Shown one piece after another: positions 37,290-48,949 of a DNA stretch of 64,000 nucleotides (its first letter is position 1; each line of letters starts with the position of its first letter). The notes under the pieces were generated by a model. It worked only from the letters and a program-made list of their open reading frames with translations, was not told the DNA's origin and did not search any database. The DNA is from Sialis fuliginosa (lineage: Eukaryota; Arthropoda; Insecta; Megaloptera; Sialidae), in assembly GCA_961205875.1 (NCBI GenBank), contig OY540811.1:19585248-19649247 (forward strand), given 5' to 3'. A program made the position numbers and the translations under genes.

Positions 37290-37860
37290 AAAGGAGCAAT
37301 CCAACTGACAAGAACTACATCTTCATCATTAAATACTGACATTGTTTTGAAATGCATTTAATTTACCAAATCAGGAAACAATTTTTAAAAAGCAAAAATT
37401 TATTTGATTTTTTATTACATACTAACGCATTGGATCCGGTGTTACCCGAGTTAATATCCACAAAATCATATAGTGACCTAAAATATTCAACATGCCCACC
37501 TAACATGCTCACCAAACATGCTCTACAACATGCCCACAACACACGGCACGAATTGTTTTTTCCGACTTCGTGAAAACACAAAATATCCACAAATTATATA
37601 GCTAAACCTTACCGATCTATTAGTGAAAAGCGGAATAAAATCCGTTCAGTAGTTATTGAGAAACTCGTGTAAAATTATATTTTCAAACTCCCAGGAAACA
37701 CCAGATCTCGTCTTGAAATTTGTATGAAAATCAAAAAATAAAAATTAATAGGTTAGCAACAATCATAAACAATTTCGATATTTTACCTTTCATGGAAGTG
37801 AAATTTCTTTATATTTCAATTTTCTATCAATAAAGGTATTTCAAAATATTTAATTGTTAA
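37290..37860 (+). repeat. Dispersed repeat, inverted relative to 55260-55670
   Basis: Contains actaacgcattggatcc, catgcccacctaacatgc, cgttcagtagttattgag and aggttagcaacaatcataa. Each reappears inverted at 55260-55670. The frames on both strands here belong to the repeat and have no known product. Confidence 0.7.
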
Positions 37861-38560
37861 CATAAATAATTAAATCATCCAATTGTTCGACAAAATATTT
37901 AGTAACCTAAATTAATAAAATAAAATATTGAAATCGTAAATTATAGAACTCTGTACTCCCTGGGTACTATAAATTATACTTATAAAATTCTTTTTAATGG
38001 CCAACATTACAGTCACGTGGGCTTTGAAAAAAAATGTTAAAAAACAATTGTATTGATTAATATAGTTACTATAAAAATAGAATTTATTTTATCAATGTTA
38101 CTATTAATAATATTTTTAAATATCTGTTCATCCTACCCTTAAATACTGTTCCTCAGCATTCGTGGTCATGAAGCCTCGCCGATAATGTTATGACGCATGT
38201 CTCCCCAGTGGATTCAGACAGCTTATCTCGATTTAATGTATCGTCATTGCAAGCACCGCGATGCAAATGAGCTGAATTTCATCTTCGTGTATAAATTACA
38301 AAAGTTACCTTTCATACCTATCGCATTTTCAATTTTAAACGCGAAAAGACGCGATGGAAAAGAATTCAACAAGTTTATTTTTTCTGTCGCTTGCGCCTTC
38401 TTAATAAAAAAGTGTGGAGATTCTGAACAATAGAAGGATTTTTATTTCTCTTAGAATTATATTTTTAATTATTTTGATTGCAGGTATTATGTTAATATTT
38501 TTTGGATAATGACGTAAACTCAATGTTTATAATTGATGACTGTTAAAATAAAATCATAAT
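37861..38560. other. Gene-free DNA
   Basis: AT-rich. The 78-codon frame at 38197-38433 has no recognised motif or splice context. Confidence 0.4.
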
Positions 38561-38925
38561 CTTTATATAATTTAAAACTTTGTCTGTCCGTCTGTTCATT
38601 AGTGCGTTTATCATTCGAGAACCACTTATCCGATTTACATGTTTTTTTTTTTAATTCATAGATATGTTCTCAGGTTTTAGTATATATTTTGTTACGTAAG
38701 GTAACAAAAGGAATAAGCAGTGACGATAAAGTGTCGGAAAAAAGTTTACCGCTAACACGCTCTTTTACAAGACGCTGCCTAAACCGTTAAATATTTAACA
38801 ATATAATGTAGTAAAGAATTGTGTAGAATACAAAGATCTAAAATAAACTCTGCGATACATACATATCTCTAACTTTTATATTTAAACGAACGAAGCCGCG
38901 AACACTACTAGTTTTATTATATACT
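38561..38925 (+). repeat. GTCTGTCC / cgaacgaagccgcg repeat, forward copy
   Basis: Runs from a tctgtccgtctg tract through cgagaaccacttatccgatt, ttgttacgtaaggtaacaaa and gcagtgacgataaa to an end at gaacgaagccgcgaacacta. Its first 280 bases are an inverted copy of 39465-39762. Confidence 0.75.
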
Positions 38926-39765
38926 AGCTGGGTCCGCGCGGCTTCGCCCGCTTGGACTACGGAATTATTGTTTAGGATTTTTGAAAAATATAGTTGGATT
39001 AATTATTATCGTAATAATAACTAATCAAAACTTAACGTACCTAAAAAAAAAAAATCATAACAAAAATTACAAATAATTTTTGTTCTATTTAAATTTAAAA
39101 GTTAATAATTGAAAACAAAATACTTAAACAACTGCCGGCCGAGCGAAGAATCTTCCCTCTCCTCGCGACACTTCATCATAGTTCGCGAATTGCCTCGAAT
39201 AATATGTTATTGTATATATATTTCACGTTATTTCCTAAATCAAAATACCAAATTGGATTCTGTAAAGGGCAAATTATATCTACATTAAGTACTTATGACG
39301 ATGAAATAATTTATTTCAATAAGGATAAATGTTTTGCAGGTCATAAGTCCACGTAAACAAAACCCAAATATTTTTAATTTTCTTTGTAACATAAAAGCAG
39401 TTACTGTGGCTTAGATATAAAAGTAAGACATATGGTGTCGCTGACTTTATTGTAGATCTTTTGATTATACACAATTCTTTAATACATTATTTTGTTCAAT
39501 ATTGAACAGTTTAGGCAGCGTATTGCAAAATAGCACGCCGACGGCAAAATTTTTTCCGACTTGATTTACTCTTATCGTCACTGCTTAGTTGTTATGTTAC
39601 CTAACGTAACAAAATAATATTTATAACCTGGCTAGAGAATGTACTATGAATTAAAAAAGAAACCACATAAATCGGATAAGTGGTTCTCGAGTGTTAAGCG
39701 CCCTAACGGACAGACAGACAGACAGAGTGACGTTGAGCTTTATATATATTAAGGATTACATATTG
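38926..39765 (-). repeat. ACTAGCTGGGTCC... repeat, reverse copy
   Basis: Begins tatactagctgggtccgcgc and ends with a gacagacagacagacag tract. It abuts the forward copy at 38925, so two members of one family lie head to head. The left 175 bases also match 34791-35040. Confidence 0.75.
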
Positions 39766-39850
39766 TTATTGTTTACTTTGATTACAAAAATAATTAAAAT
39801 GTAATTTTGATATGATTTTAGAAATTTTATATCTAAAATATTTTAAAATA

Positions 39851-40010
39851 AAACGGCCAAGTGCGTGTGGGGTTAAAATCAAAAGGTCACATAACATTTT
39901 TTGTTGCATTTTAGGAGACCTATCTAAAGATACTCCACTCAATGGGGTAAGTGAAAAAAAATTTGAGTACAATTTTCAGTCAATGGGAGGGGGTCCAAAA
40001 TAATTTTGAC
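39851..40010 (+). repeat. ggagacctatctaaag repeat, copy A
   Basis: Contains cggccaagtgcgtgtgggg and ttttaggagacctatctaaa with actccactcaatgggg. It shares about 70 bases with copy B at 40152-40420, in the same orientation. Confidence 0.65.
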
Positions 40011-40151
40011 AGTGTTCGATATAATTTTCAGTGAAAGTACTAATTCAAAGCTACATTCTGAATTTTTTCAGATTTTTTGAATAGATAGTTTAGAAATTAG
40101 GTTGGGGGGACGCTTTTATCACGACTTTGAACGCAAATATATCGTGACTGA

Positions 40152-40420
40152 AGGGTTAAAATCAAAATGTCATATTGCATTTTTTATTGCATTTTAGGAG
40201 ACCTATCTAAAGACACCCCACTTAATGGATTAAGTCTATGGAAAGGGGGTCCAAAAAAAAATTTTTTTTTTAATATTATCATTTCTGTTGTTGGGTTATC
40301 AGTCTTCGTCCGTATACCAAATTTCATCTTAATCGGCTTAAATTTTTTGAGGACGGACGGACGGACGAACAGACATGGCGAAACTATAAGGTTTCCTAGT
40401 TTTCTACGGAAACCTAAAAA
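40152..40420 (+). repeat. ggagacctatctaaag repeat, copy B
   Basis: Carries the copy A segment, then tatggaaagggggtcc, ttcgtccgtataccaaattt, a GGAC tract and ttcctagttttctacggaaa. Its right half matches 56142-56313. Confidence 0.75.
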
Positions 40421-40479
40421 GGAAAAAAAATTCAAAAATTTAAAAAAGTAGGCTTTTACATACATTGATATTCAGCACG

Positions 40480-41490
40480 TATATTAGTACTTTTGCACAC
40501 TAGTGCATAAACAAAAGCTACGAATCCAATTTATCATCGAGGGGACTTAATACTGCATACTTTAAGTACTCTATTGTTTCATATATGTGCTTCAAATATT
40601 ATAAATACATTTTGAAGTGACTTTATTTACCTTTTTGTACTAAATTTCTAAGGATAAATAAATTAAAAAAACGTAGTTTTATGATTTTAAAAGATGTAAT
40701 TTAATTTTTTATTTATCATTAATACATCAATGTACATATTTGTATACATATTTTATAAAGAGTATTACTACAAAGTTTCATAAATTAATTATGAATAAAT
40801 CACAAAAAGAATTCATACTTTCAAAAGTTACTGAATCTTTGGTATATTTTTTATAAACTAAAACTAAACAAAATATTGCACTTTTCTATTCTTTCAGACC
40901 CAACGTTTCTAAGGAGCAAACAATTTATATTTTTTTATTTATTCTCTGCATTCAGCGTAACATTTTTAGATAACTCATTCATCATCATCAAAAAAAAATA
41001 TTTTTGTGCTATTTTTATATAATATAAATTTTAATTATAAATTAAGTACAAAATATTAAATTCGATTAAAATTATCGTAAAATAAATAAAATATATTTAC
41101 ACAAAAAAATATCATCTTAATTACAAAGAAATTAAAAAATATACAATTACAATACTTTTGACTAGAAATTATTATCAAATATTTTTTGTCTATAAGACAT
41201 AATTTCAAAGGTAATTTTTAATTTAAGCTTGCGTAATATCTAAAGCATTGAAGAACGATTTTGTATACACATTGTATTATAAATAAAGAATAATTGTAGT
41301 ACAGAAATGCATTGAAATATGTACACCAACTTTAAATAAGACTCAATATAAACAGAGCTTATGTCGTCACTGGTATATAACCATATAATCAGAGCAGACG
41401 ACAAAAACCGAACGTGTTACATATAAAATTAAGCCACCATCCGACGCTGGGAATAATTGTTTTATTATGAAACAAAATTAGATAAAGTTT
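40480..41490. other. Gene-free AT-rich DNA 3' of the 458-residue protein gene
   Basis: No coding signal or repeat pair visible. Part may be 3' UTR of that gene if a more distal polyadenylation site is used. Confidence 0.4.
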
Positions 41491-41492
41491 CG

Positions 41493-41498
41493 TTTATT
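41493..41498 (-). terminator. Probable polyadenylation signal of the 458-residue protein gene
   Basis: The minus strand reads AATAAA here, 120 bases after the stop. Closer copies, such as 41589-41594, sit only about 24 bases from the stop. In such AT-rich DNA the motif also occurs by chance. Confidence 0.35.
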
Positions 41499-41617
41499 TT
41501 ATTTTATAAAGTATGCTACTAAAACTAATTGCAGGTATTATTTTTAAATATTAAATATAATTTAAGAAAGAACATTTCTGTACTATGTTTTATTTTAATT
41601 TAATGAAAATAACATAA

Positions 41618-42994
41618 CTAAAGCCTATTATGTTTAACATTTTCTACAATTTCTAAATCTGGACTTTCCCTCAAAACAGAACTAGTATTTTCAACACTTG
41701 ATCTAGGCTTCGGTTTTTCATGTTTCATATAATCCACAACTAATTCCAAACCTACAATTGCAGTCAAGTCTTTGAATTTCTTCTTGTCTACTTCTTCATC
41801 ACCTTCATTAGACTCTTCCTCACTTTTATCATTTTTTAACAAAATATCCTTTTTATCTTCATAATCTTTCTCATTTTCATGTTCCTTGTGCAAATTCATA
41901 TAGATATCTTTTATATTTTGCATTATGTAATGAGTACTCATCCTATTATCCTGATTCTTATTTTCAAAGCCCAAAGATTTAACATCAAACTTTCTATTTT
42001 GAATCAATTCATTTTTCGTTTTGTAGTTTTCATCGAAACTACTGAACCCAATTTGTTTACTTTCAGATTTATCATTCAAATTTAATTTAGAATTGCTTAA
42101 ATTCATGGGGCAGTTTTTTGAAAGCGGAACACTGAATGCAGACGCGTGTCTTGTTTGCTTAACAATTGATTCTTTCACGGTGTTCAATTCATCAGACTCG
42201 TTTGAATTTTGGTTCTCAATTTTATTTTGGAATCCTTCATTCGGTACATTTGGTGAACTCGCTTGTTGTGGAATTTCCTTTGCGTTTTTTCTATCGTAAA
42301 TATGTCCAGAAACTCTTAGATCAATAAAAAAATGTAACGGATCTATTCCATATGGTGGAGGGTATATTGGAGGATACCAAATAGGCGGAGGTGGAGGTAA
42401 TATCAAATCGGATGGTTGCAAATTACCTTCAGATGGAAGTACATGTCCGAAATGTGGAATATTCCCATTTTGTAGATTTGAATAATTATTCACTTCTTCA
42501 TGACTACTATCTTCGAATTTATGCTCTTGAGTTTTATCTTTCAAATCATCAATACTGTGAGATAATTTTGATCCATTCAAAGGTTTGTTCATCGTAAGTT
42601 CGAGCGGCTTCTCGGAAATAAATTTCTGGTCAGAATAACTTGGATGTATTTTCCAATTTTGCGAGTCCTTAGATACATCATGCGACTTCTGCCATGCTGC
42701 ATTATTATTATCGTGTTTGATCTGAGACCAAACCCGTTTTCTAGATCTTCTGTGCGGTGTGACTAACGGTGCCGTGGTCGGTGGTGTTTGGGGTGCACGG
42801 GAATCTTGTGACTTTGCTTGGACAAATGACCGTAACATTTCACTGAAAAAGTAACTATGCGGTACCATCGGCATGTTGTACAGATACGGAGGTGTTGCTG
42901 CTAGAAGACGTGACACCAAATCTGTGTTTCTGTAGTCCAATGGGGATGCTCGGGGTTTCGGTGGTGGCGGAAGTTCTTCGTTTGTAGAAGACAT
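41618..42994 (-). CDS. Unrecognised proline/charge-rich protein, 458 residues
   Basis: One open exon from ATG at 42994 to TAG at 41618. The start MSSTNEELPPPPKP is chosen because a splice acceptor (tttttacag) ends at 43012, leaving 17 bases of leader. The longer frame from 43084 would cross it. The protein is mostly low complexity (Ser, Asn, Lys, Glu, Pro), but three islands look ordered: about 21-60 (DLVSRLLAATPPYLYN, then FFSEMLRSFVQAK), about 200-235 (a PPPPPIWYPPIYPPPYG run, then LHFFIDLRVSGHIYDRK) and about 404-427 (FKDLTAIVGLELVVDYMKHE). RRSRKRVW at 82-89 could be a nuclear localisation signal. There is no signal peptide or membrane helix. I do not recognise the family. A nuclear regulator with short interaction motifs is a guess. 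Upstream non-coding exons probably lie to the right. TTTATT at 41493-41498 may be its polyadenylation signal. Confidence 0.8.
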   Translation of the reverse strand: MSSTNEELPPPPKPRASPLDYRNTDLVSRLLAATPPYLYNMPMVPHSYFFSEMLRSFVQAKSQDSRAPQTPPTTAPLVTPHRRSRKRVWSQIKHDNNNAAWQKSHDVSKDSQNWKIHPSYSDQKFISEKPLELTMNKPLNGSKLSHSIDDLKDKTQEHKFEDSSHEEVNNYSNLQNGNIPHFGHVLPSEGNLQPSDLILPPPPPIWYPPIYPPPYGIDPLHFFIDLRVSGHIYDRKNAKEIPQQASSPNVPNEGFQNKIENQNSNESDELNTVKESIVKQTRHASAFSVPLSKNCPMNLSNSKLNLNDKSESKQIGFSSFDENYKTKNELIQNRKFDVKSLGFENKNQDNRMSTHYIMQNIKDIYMNLHKEHENEKDYEDKKDILLKNDKSEEESNEGDEEVDKKKFKDLTAIVGLELVVDYMKHEKPKPRSSVENTSSVLRESPDLEIVENVKHNRL

Positions 42995-43128
42995 TTTGAT
43001 TTTAAAGTTTCCTGTAAAAAGAAAATAATTAGTATTTCTTTTATTATTGAAATTAAATAAATGGTTTAAGAACCAAAATGACAAATTCCATAAGGAATTA
43101 ATGTGATTCGAAAATAATTGGTGTTACA

Positions 43129-43585
43129 TAGTGTAGTGATATGCATAAATATTCTTCTAAATTGTAAGCGATGGCAACTATCATAGTATTGCGTAATCCA
43201 TTTAGTTAAAAATTTCTGTTGATTACAATTTTCAAAAAGGGACATTACGTAATACATGCGGAGAGACAACCGAGTAAATTGAGAATAAGTTAGTCGTGAA
43301 GATAACATAAAATTTTAAAAGTGCAAAAGTAAATATATTTACCAGTTTTGTAAATATTGCTGCCCTTAACGCTGTAATTTACGTTAATGTATTTATTGTG
43401 CAGGATTAGTGTATTTATTGTGTAAGCTGTGATTTATGCAGTCAATGTAAGTCAAATATTTACAGATAAACTTTTTATATCTTTGTATAAATGTGCGTTT
43501 CGGTACCCTGAGGTCTGATCCAACATTCTAATTAAAGGAAAATTGAACTTACAGCTTAGAATAAATTGCAAAAACGTTACAATAA
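43129..43585 (+). repeat. Dispersed element of about 460 bp, copy 1
   Basis: Over 90% alike by eye to 62989-63478 in the same orientation: gcgatggcaact, cggagagacaaccgagtaaa, ataagttagtcgtgaagata, gtttcggtaccctgag. Its ends (tagtgtag and, inverted, tattgtaacg) are weakly inverted. It starts about 120 bases upstream of the splice acceptor of the 458-residue protein gene. The 80-codon minus-strand frame inside has a counterpart in copy 2 but looks like chance. Confidence 0.8.
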
Positions 43586-43655
43586 GTATTATATAATGTT
43601 TTTAAGTGTAATTATAAATAATTTAAATGATTTGTTTTCTAAATAATACACAGTG

Positions 43656-44146
43656 TGTCCCAGGATAGATGTAACAAGAGGTGTAATGAACAAAAAATTT
43701 CGAATTTCGGAATAACATTTGGGGATCTAGTCCTGATTGATTTAAAACTAAGGAATACCAAAAAATTGTTTGTAAAAATAACCAAGAAAAAACTACCTAT
43801 ATTTGCAAAATATGAAAAAAAATCCACTAAGAAAATTTGTTTAGAATACAATTTTGTAATCCTATACCGAATTTCAGACCATAAAATAATAGTAATAATA
43901 ATAATAATTTCAATAAATTAAGTAGATATTTTATTGTGAAGTGAAAAGTAGGATTTAAAAAAAATAAAAATAGTTTTTTTTTTATTGTTAGTTATTTTTG
44001 CAACTTTGCTTATAAAACAGCCTGTAGAAGACCAAATCAATTAATTTTTGATATACCTTAGTTTTACATCTAGCAAGACTCACCAAATATTCCGAAATTT
44101 GTTTTTTTTTATTAATTACATTTCTTGTTACATCTATCCTGGGACA
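43656..44146. mobile_element. 491-bp terminal-inverted-repeat element
   Basis: The left end TGTCCCAGGATAGATGTAAC and its exact inverse at the right (gttacatctatcctgggaca) extend, with mismatches, to more than 100 bases on each side (for example aaaactaagg and ccttagtttt). A frame of 88 codons at 43655-43921 starts inside the left repeat and has no known motif. Target duplication is not clear. It lies upstream of the 458-residue protein gene. Confidence 0.8.
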
Positions 44147-45800
44147 TGCAATTTATATTAAATTATTATTAAAATAAAAAGTCAGTGTTAATGACGTGCA
44201 GAAAATCGTGTACATCGTAACAATTCACGTCAGAAGTTTTAATCATTAATAGTTATCGGCTTAAATACGCAGAAACTAGCATTAAGTATGTAAATAAGTG
44301 ATGAAATATGTGAAGATTAAAACAGATTATACATCATTTAAATATTTAAATAATCTATATGTAACAACAGATACAAATATGTTTGTAATATAACACAAAT
44401 TATATACTTATAGCAACACGAAAAATAATTGAAATCCTCTTAATTTTCAAAGCTGTATACACGAAGCGAAGTTGAGATTTTGAAATATAAATCTATGTTG
44501 GTGACAAAACTTGGAAAATGATTTTCGTTGCCGGAGTCATTAATATATTCGCGTCACAGTTGTAAGTAACTTACGGATAAAGTTTATAAACCTGAGGTAT
44601 TATCATTTTTCATTAGCCGAAGAGCTTAAACTTTTGTTATACAGGATGAATAAATATCGTTGTAATATATACCTACATTTTTTTTTAATCATGCGAGTGG
44701 ATAATATACATAAGAAGAATCTTTTTATATGCCTACAACTTTCTTTTAAATTTCAGTAAGTAATTTTTGAATACATTTGTTCATTGTCAGTCAGTGTTAA
44801 ATTTTTAATTTTTTTAAATTTTCATAACGTCTCAAAAAGAATAAAGAAAAAATAAATATAAAACGAGAAAAAATAAAAATAAAAACATAAAATTATGTAA
44901 AATATTTTAAAAAGCACATTTTTATATTAGCTACTAATTGAAAATATTAGTTCAATTTTCGAACGTATATTATTTTTAAATTTAAAGTCGATCTATTTGG
45001 AAATCAAATTTTATATACATATACGAGTATATATTTACTAAAATAATCTGTATTATCAGTTTTAAGTACAAAGAAAAGAACTACGTAAAATTACATTGAC
45101 TGGAAACTCTGTTCAATTAATACGTATTCTAACAAATTGAATATAATTTAATTGTAATAACAATATAAATTTGGAAGACATTTTATAAAAACAAAACGAA
45201 AACAGTTTTCTTGTAGAACCCTTTGAGACAAAACTTTTGTTAACTTTCCCCATTATTTATTTCCAAACAAAAAACAGAATACATTAGAAAACGAGAAATT
45301 TCTTACGATATTTTAAATTACAAGTCATTAAATTTGAATCTAAATATGAATTATCTTCCAAGATGTTTCAGATATCCATTTACAGTTATTAAAATCTCCG
45401 ATTCGCGGTGACAAGTGCTGGAGAAATTAAAACTAACACAAAAGATTATAAAAATATTAAATATCGCCAAGTGCAAAGATTTTTTATAAAAATAATTTCA
45501 ACATTGTTTATTTTAAATTCAATATTTTAGAGAAATTATTTATTATATTATCAATAATAAATTTGTTTCTTTAGCTTTCATAAACATAATTAAGTTTTTT
45601 TTAAAACTGTGTTAATTTTAAGAAACTAACAAAAAAATAGTCAAAACAATTGCTGTTTCTTTTTTGTTCAAATTTAAAACAATACATTGTCATATAACTT
45701 TAATTAATGTACCTAGTTGTAATATACGTACATTACATACATTGCATAAGTATACATTAAAATTATCAAACTACAAAATTTTCGTTGGCTACTTTTCACA
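44147..45800. other. Gene-free AT-rich DNA
   Basis: No coding or repeat signal that I can support. Confidence 0.45.
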
Positions 45801-45810
45801 ATATATATAT

Positions 45811-45847
45811 ATATCAGATACATACCATATGTGTATGTATCTGATAT
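45811..45847. repeat. Perfect 15-bp inverted repeat (hairpin)
   Basis: ATATCAGATACATAC at 45811-45825 and its inverse at 45833-45847 flank a seven-base loop, next to an AT dinucleotide run at 45801-45814. It is too short and isolated to classify. Confidence 0.6.
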
Positions 45848-45852
45848 TATAA

Positions 45853-46236
45853 TTATATTGTAGTAGTGGTCAAACCACTGACAACTCCCTGCTCTCTCAC
45901 CAATACAAGAATTATACAAAACAATGATAAATGGGGTATTGTCCAAGACGCCGGTCCTAGAAATCCATTAGAAATAATTAGGTACCGGAACGCAAATGGG
46001 CGTGTTGAAGACGTAACGCTGGTCACTTGAGCGCTGTGTTTGCCACCGAATCTCTTTAATTTGATTAATATTCCTGCACCAGAATTGTGAGAAGCAATCA
46101 AGGATAATGCCGCTGTTTGGTGTCTTGCACATTTTCTGTTAATCGTATACTCAGATTGTCTGTGCACAATATTTCTAATTTTCCGGGAAATTTTCAGGAT
46201 CGGGAACAAAAAATTGTTTAAGGAGGAAAGCCACAT
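45853..46236 (-). other. 127-codon open frame in a G+C-richer patch
   Basis: The patch at about 45870-46160 is less AT-rich than its flanks and stays open on the minus strand. It ends near a good donor (ttg then gtgaga). The predicted residues (for example HQTAALSLIASHNSGAG) match no family I know. Its phase would not join to the exon at 41618-43011. It may be non-coding regulatory DNA. Confidence 0.25.
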
Positions 46237-46299
46237 TTAAAGTATACATATTAAAAAATATGTAAAAAAAATAAAATTAAAATTTCTAAGATTGCCTGA

Positions 46300-48050
46300 G
46301 TTATAGTCAATTTAGTGAGACCAGGAGTTGCGGCATGTTATGACCCTCATAAAACTTTAAACGCGTTTTTTCGACCTTGTCCCAGCGATTCCTCATAAAA
46401 TAATCTAAATTTTCATAATCGCAATAGCTAAGTCTGTGCGTAGCCGATTTTTGAAATTTTGATAGTTACTATTTTTAAAATCACTTGAACTAAAAAAAAT
46501 GGTGTTAAAAATGAAAAAAAAAATTCAAACCGTCGCCATTTTGTGAAAAAATAATATAAAAAACGGTTACGCACAAACTACATTCATATAGATATTGATA
46601 AAATATTTATTAACTTTTTTCCGATAACCTAACCGAAATTCCGATGAGACATTTTTTTTGGTCATCACATCGAGGCTCTTAACTTTGTAAATTTTTAATA
46701 TTTTTCAAAAAAAATTGGCATTGAATAATTTGAATATATATTTATTAAAATGTCTTCTACTCGATTCTAAAATAATTAATTATACCTGTGAAAAAATTCT
46801 CAAACATTGACAATTTTTAGTGGTTTTCCCCCTTAAAGCGTACCTATATTACAAATTTATTTAATAACATAAATATATCAATGTAAAATAAACTTTAAAC
46901 AACACATTACATGAACATCCATACATATGTATGTGTAGGTATAATAAAATGAAATTACAACGGATTTAGGGAATTATCTTATTTTGGTATCAAAATAATC
47001 GATACAATAGTTAGTTCTTTTAACTTTTGAACAGTTCATCCACCGAAATAATTAATTAATAAGAGTTAAAGAATGTAGGTATGAATAATAAGATTTTTTA
47101 TTTTCAACACAATGATTTGAATAAATTTTCTATAGGCTTATACTATAGAGTTACCATAGACGAATAAATAACTCAAAACAGTCAGTACAGCTTCATGATT
47201 TATTTGTGTTCCAACCCTTTCATTCGTAAGAGGATCTAAAAATTCTTAATTTAATTACTACTACCCCTTGCTTTGTAAAGACATGATAAACGTACCTACA
47301 TACTAAATCTTTTATGTATGAAGCATTGCGATAGTGAACAAAAAATTCAATTATTATTCAATTTTCATTTAATCAATCAACTTTTTCCTCATTCAAATAT
47401 TATTTAAATTTTCCAAATTGTTGATCCACGTTCATTGGTAAATAATGAAATACTGCGCTAATGGTTTCGTAACGTTAGTGGTTTTGTCTGAGTACTTCAA
47501 TTAAATCATTAACATTAATAACCAGTTAAGCTAAAATTGTTAATTATTCAATAACTCACAAATTGTCATTTACATCAATATACATGTATTTATTACATAT
47601 ACATTATTTAAAATATACACTATTAATGAATAATATCAATAATAATATAATTCAACATTTTATCAACATTCAATTATAACATTATACCAATATCAAATAA
47701 AAATAAATAAACCGTGAATACACAAAAATATGACGTGTATTCAAAACAAATCCCGCGAGAGTATGCCAGGGGTGGGTATTGCAGTGGTATGGGCTGGACC
47801 CCCCCCCCACCCCCCAACGGGGTAGAAGGAGGCGAAGTAAGCGGTGAGAATATACACTATTGTCTTGATCACAGAGGTTGCCACTGACGGGGGCGAGAAT
47901 ATAGATCCCCGTTATGTATCGAGGGCAGGGCTGGACTGAAATTTTTTTCTGGCTAAAATATTTTCGTACTAAATTTCTGAATATTTATTGGTAAACAAAT
48001 GAAATATTAAGTGACTATAGTATTTTGAGTACCGTACTAAAATCGGAAAA
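46300..48050. other. Gene-free DNA with a G-rich patch
   Basis: 46300-46860 resembles decayed element DNA (long A/T runs, gtggttttcccccttaaag) but has no second copy here. 47755-47960 is G+C-rich with a C9 run at 47801 and cagggctggactg near 47926. No gene seen. Confidence 0.4.
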
Positions 48051-48056
48051 AGGAAC

Positions 48057-48394
48057 TTATGCCCGATATTATAAAGAATTTACATGCGTACAAAAGCAAA
48101 TTAGCTTCCAGCTAACGCTATCTTCTAGGTGTCAAATTGTTATGAAACTCCTCGATATTTTAAAGCATTACATTATTATACATAAATGTATAATATGTAT
48201 AATGGTATACTTGGCAGCACTTATTTTAATTCACTGATTTCTACTTATTGCGCATACATTAAGGTTATCACATGTATGATTTCATTCTATATATCTGTGA
48301 GTGGTTGTCATTTTATTTAATATCTAGCAGATAGCGTTAGCTGGAAGCTAATTTGCTTTTGCACTCAGCAAATTCTTTATAATACCGAGCTTAA
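48057..48394. mobile_element. Inverted-repeat element flanked by TTAT/TTAA
   Basis: Arms of about 70 bases (48061-48130 and 48322-48390) are inverted copies, including gcaaattagcttccagctaa and ttataaagaattt. TTAT precedes the left end and TTAA follows the right end, which would fit a piggyBac-type TTAA target with one change. A 70-codon frame (48025-48237) overlaps the left arm and has no known motif. Confidence 0.75.
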
Positions 48395-48949
48395 ACGGTA
48401 AGTTAGATATTTGACATTTTTTGAGGGAGGCAAATGGTTTACCAATTTTTTTATTAAATCTCGGCGAGTTTGGTATCGAATGAAAGCTGACAATTCAGGG
48501 GATTTAAAAATATAGTATTAGTATATAATTATTAAAATTTTCGTATAGTAAATTTAAAAGAAATCGTAAAAATATATCTCCAAATGTATTACATAGTAAC
48601 AAAAATCTGCATAGATAAGTGCATTTTTTTTTAAAGTATTCTTTCTTAACTTTACAAAAATTAAATTTATACATCAACTTAATTGAATTAATTGAAAAAC
48701 TATACGGTACAAGACACAAGTGTGCAAGGCTCAGCTCGCATTTGACAATTTTTTTCATACTTCACCAAATCGATAGTTTTGGCTTGTTACGTTCCTATAA
48801 TATAATAAATCAAAACTGTTGCAAACATGGCATTTTTGATAACGACACATTCAAGATAACGGCATTTTCTCTACTACTTGATAATATTTTATGTTATTCT
48901 ATATAGAATCTTATACCGTCAAATTAATCCGACACTGTAAATCTACAAT

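Noticed and set aside
38197..38433. 78-codon frame as a gene fragment
   Set aside because: No recognised motif and no splice or repeat context to support it.
43066..43308. 80-codon frame conserved in the second copy at 63039-63251, taken as a shared protein
   Set aside because: The copies are over 90% alike as DNA and one has a small length change that shifts the frame. The shared frame is explained by recent duplication of non-coding DNA.
45853..46236. 127-codon frame as an upstream exon of the 458-residue protein
   Set aside because: A good donor follows it, but it would end in phase 0, while the exon at 43011 needs one leftover base. No family motif is visible.
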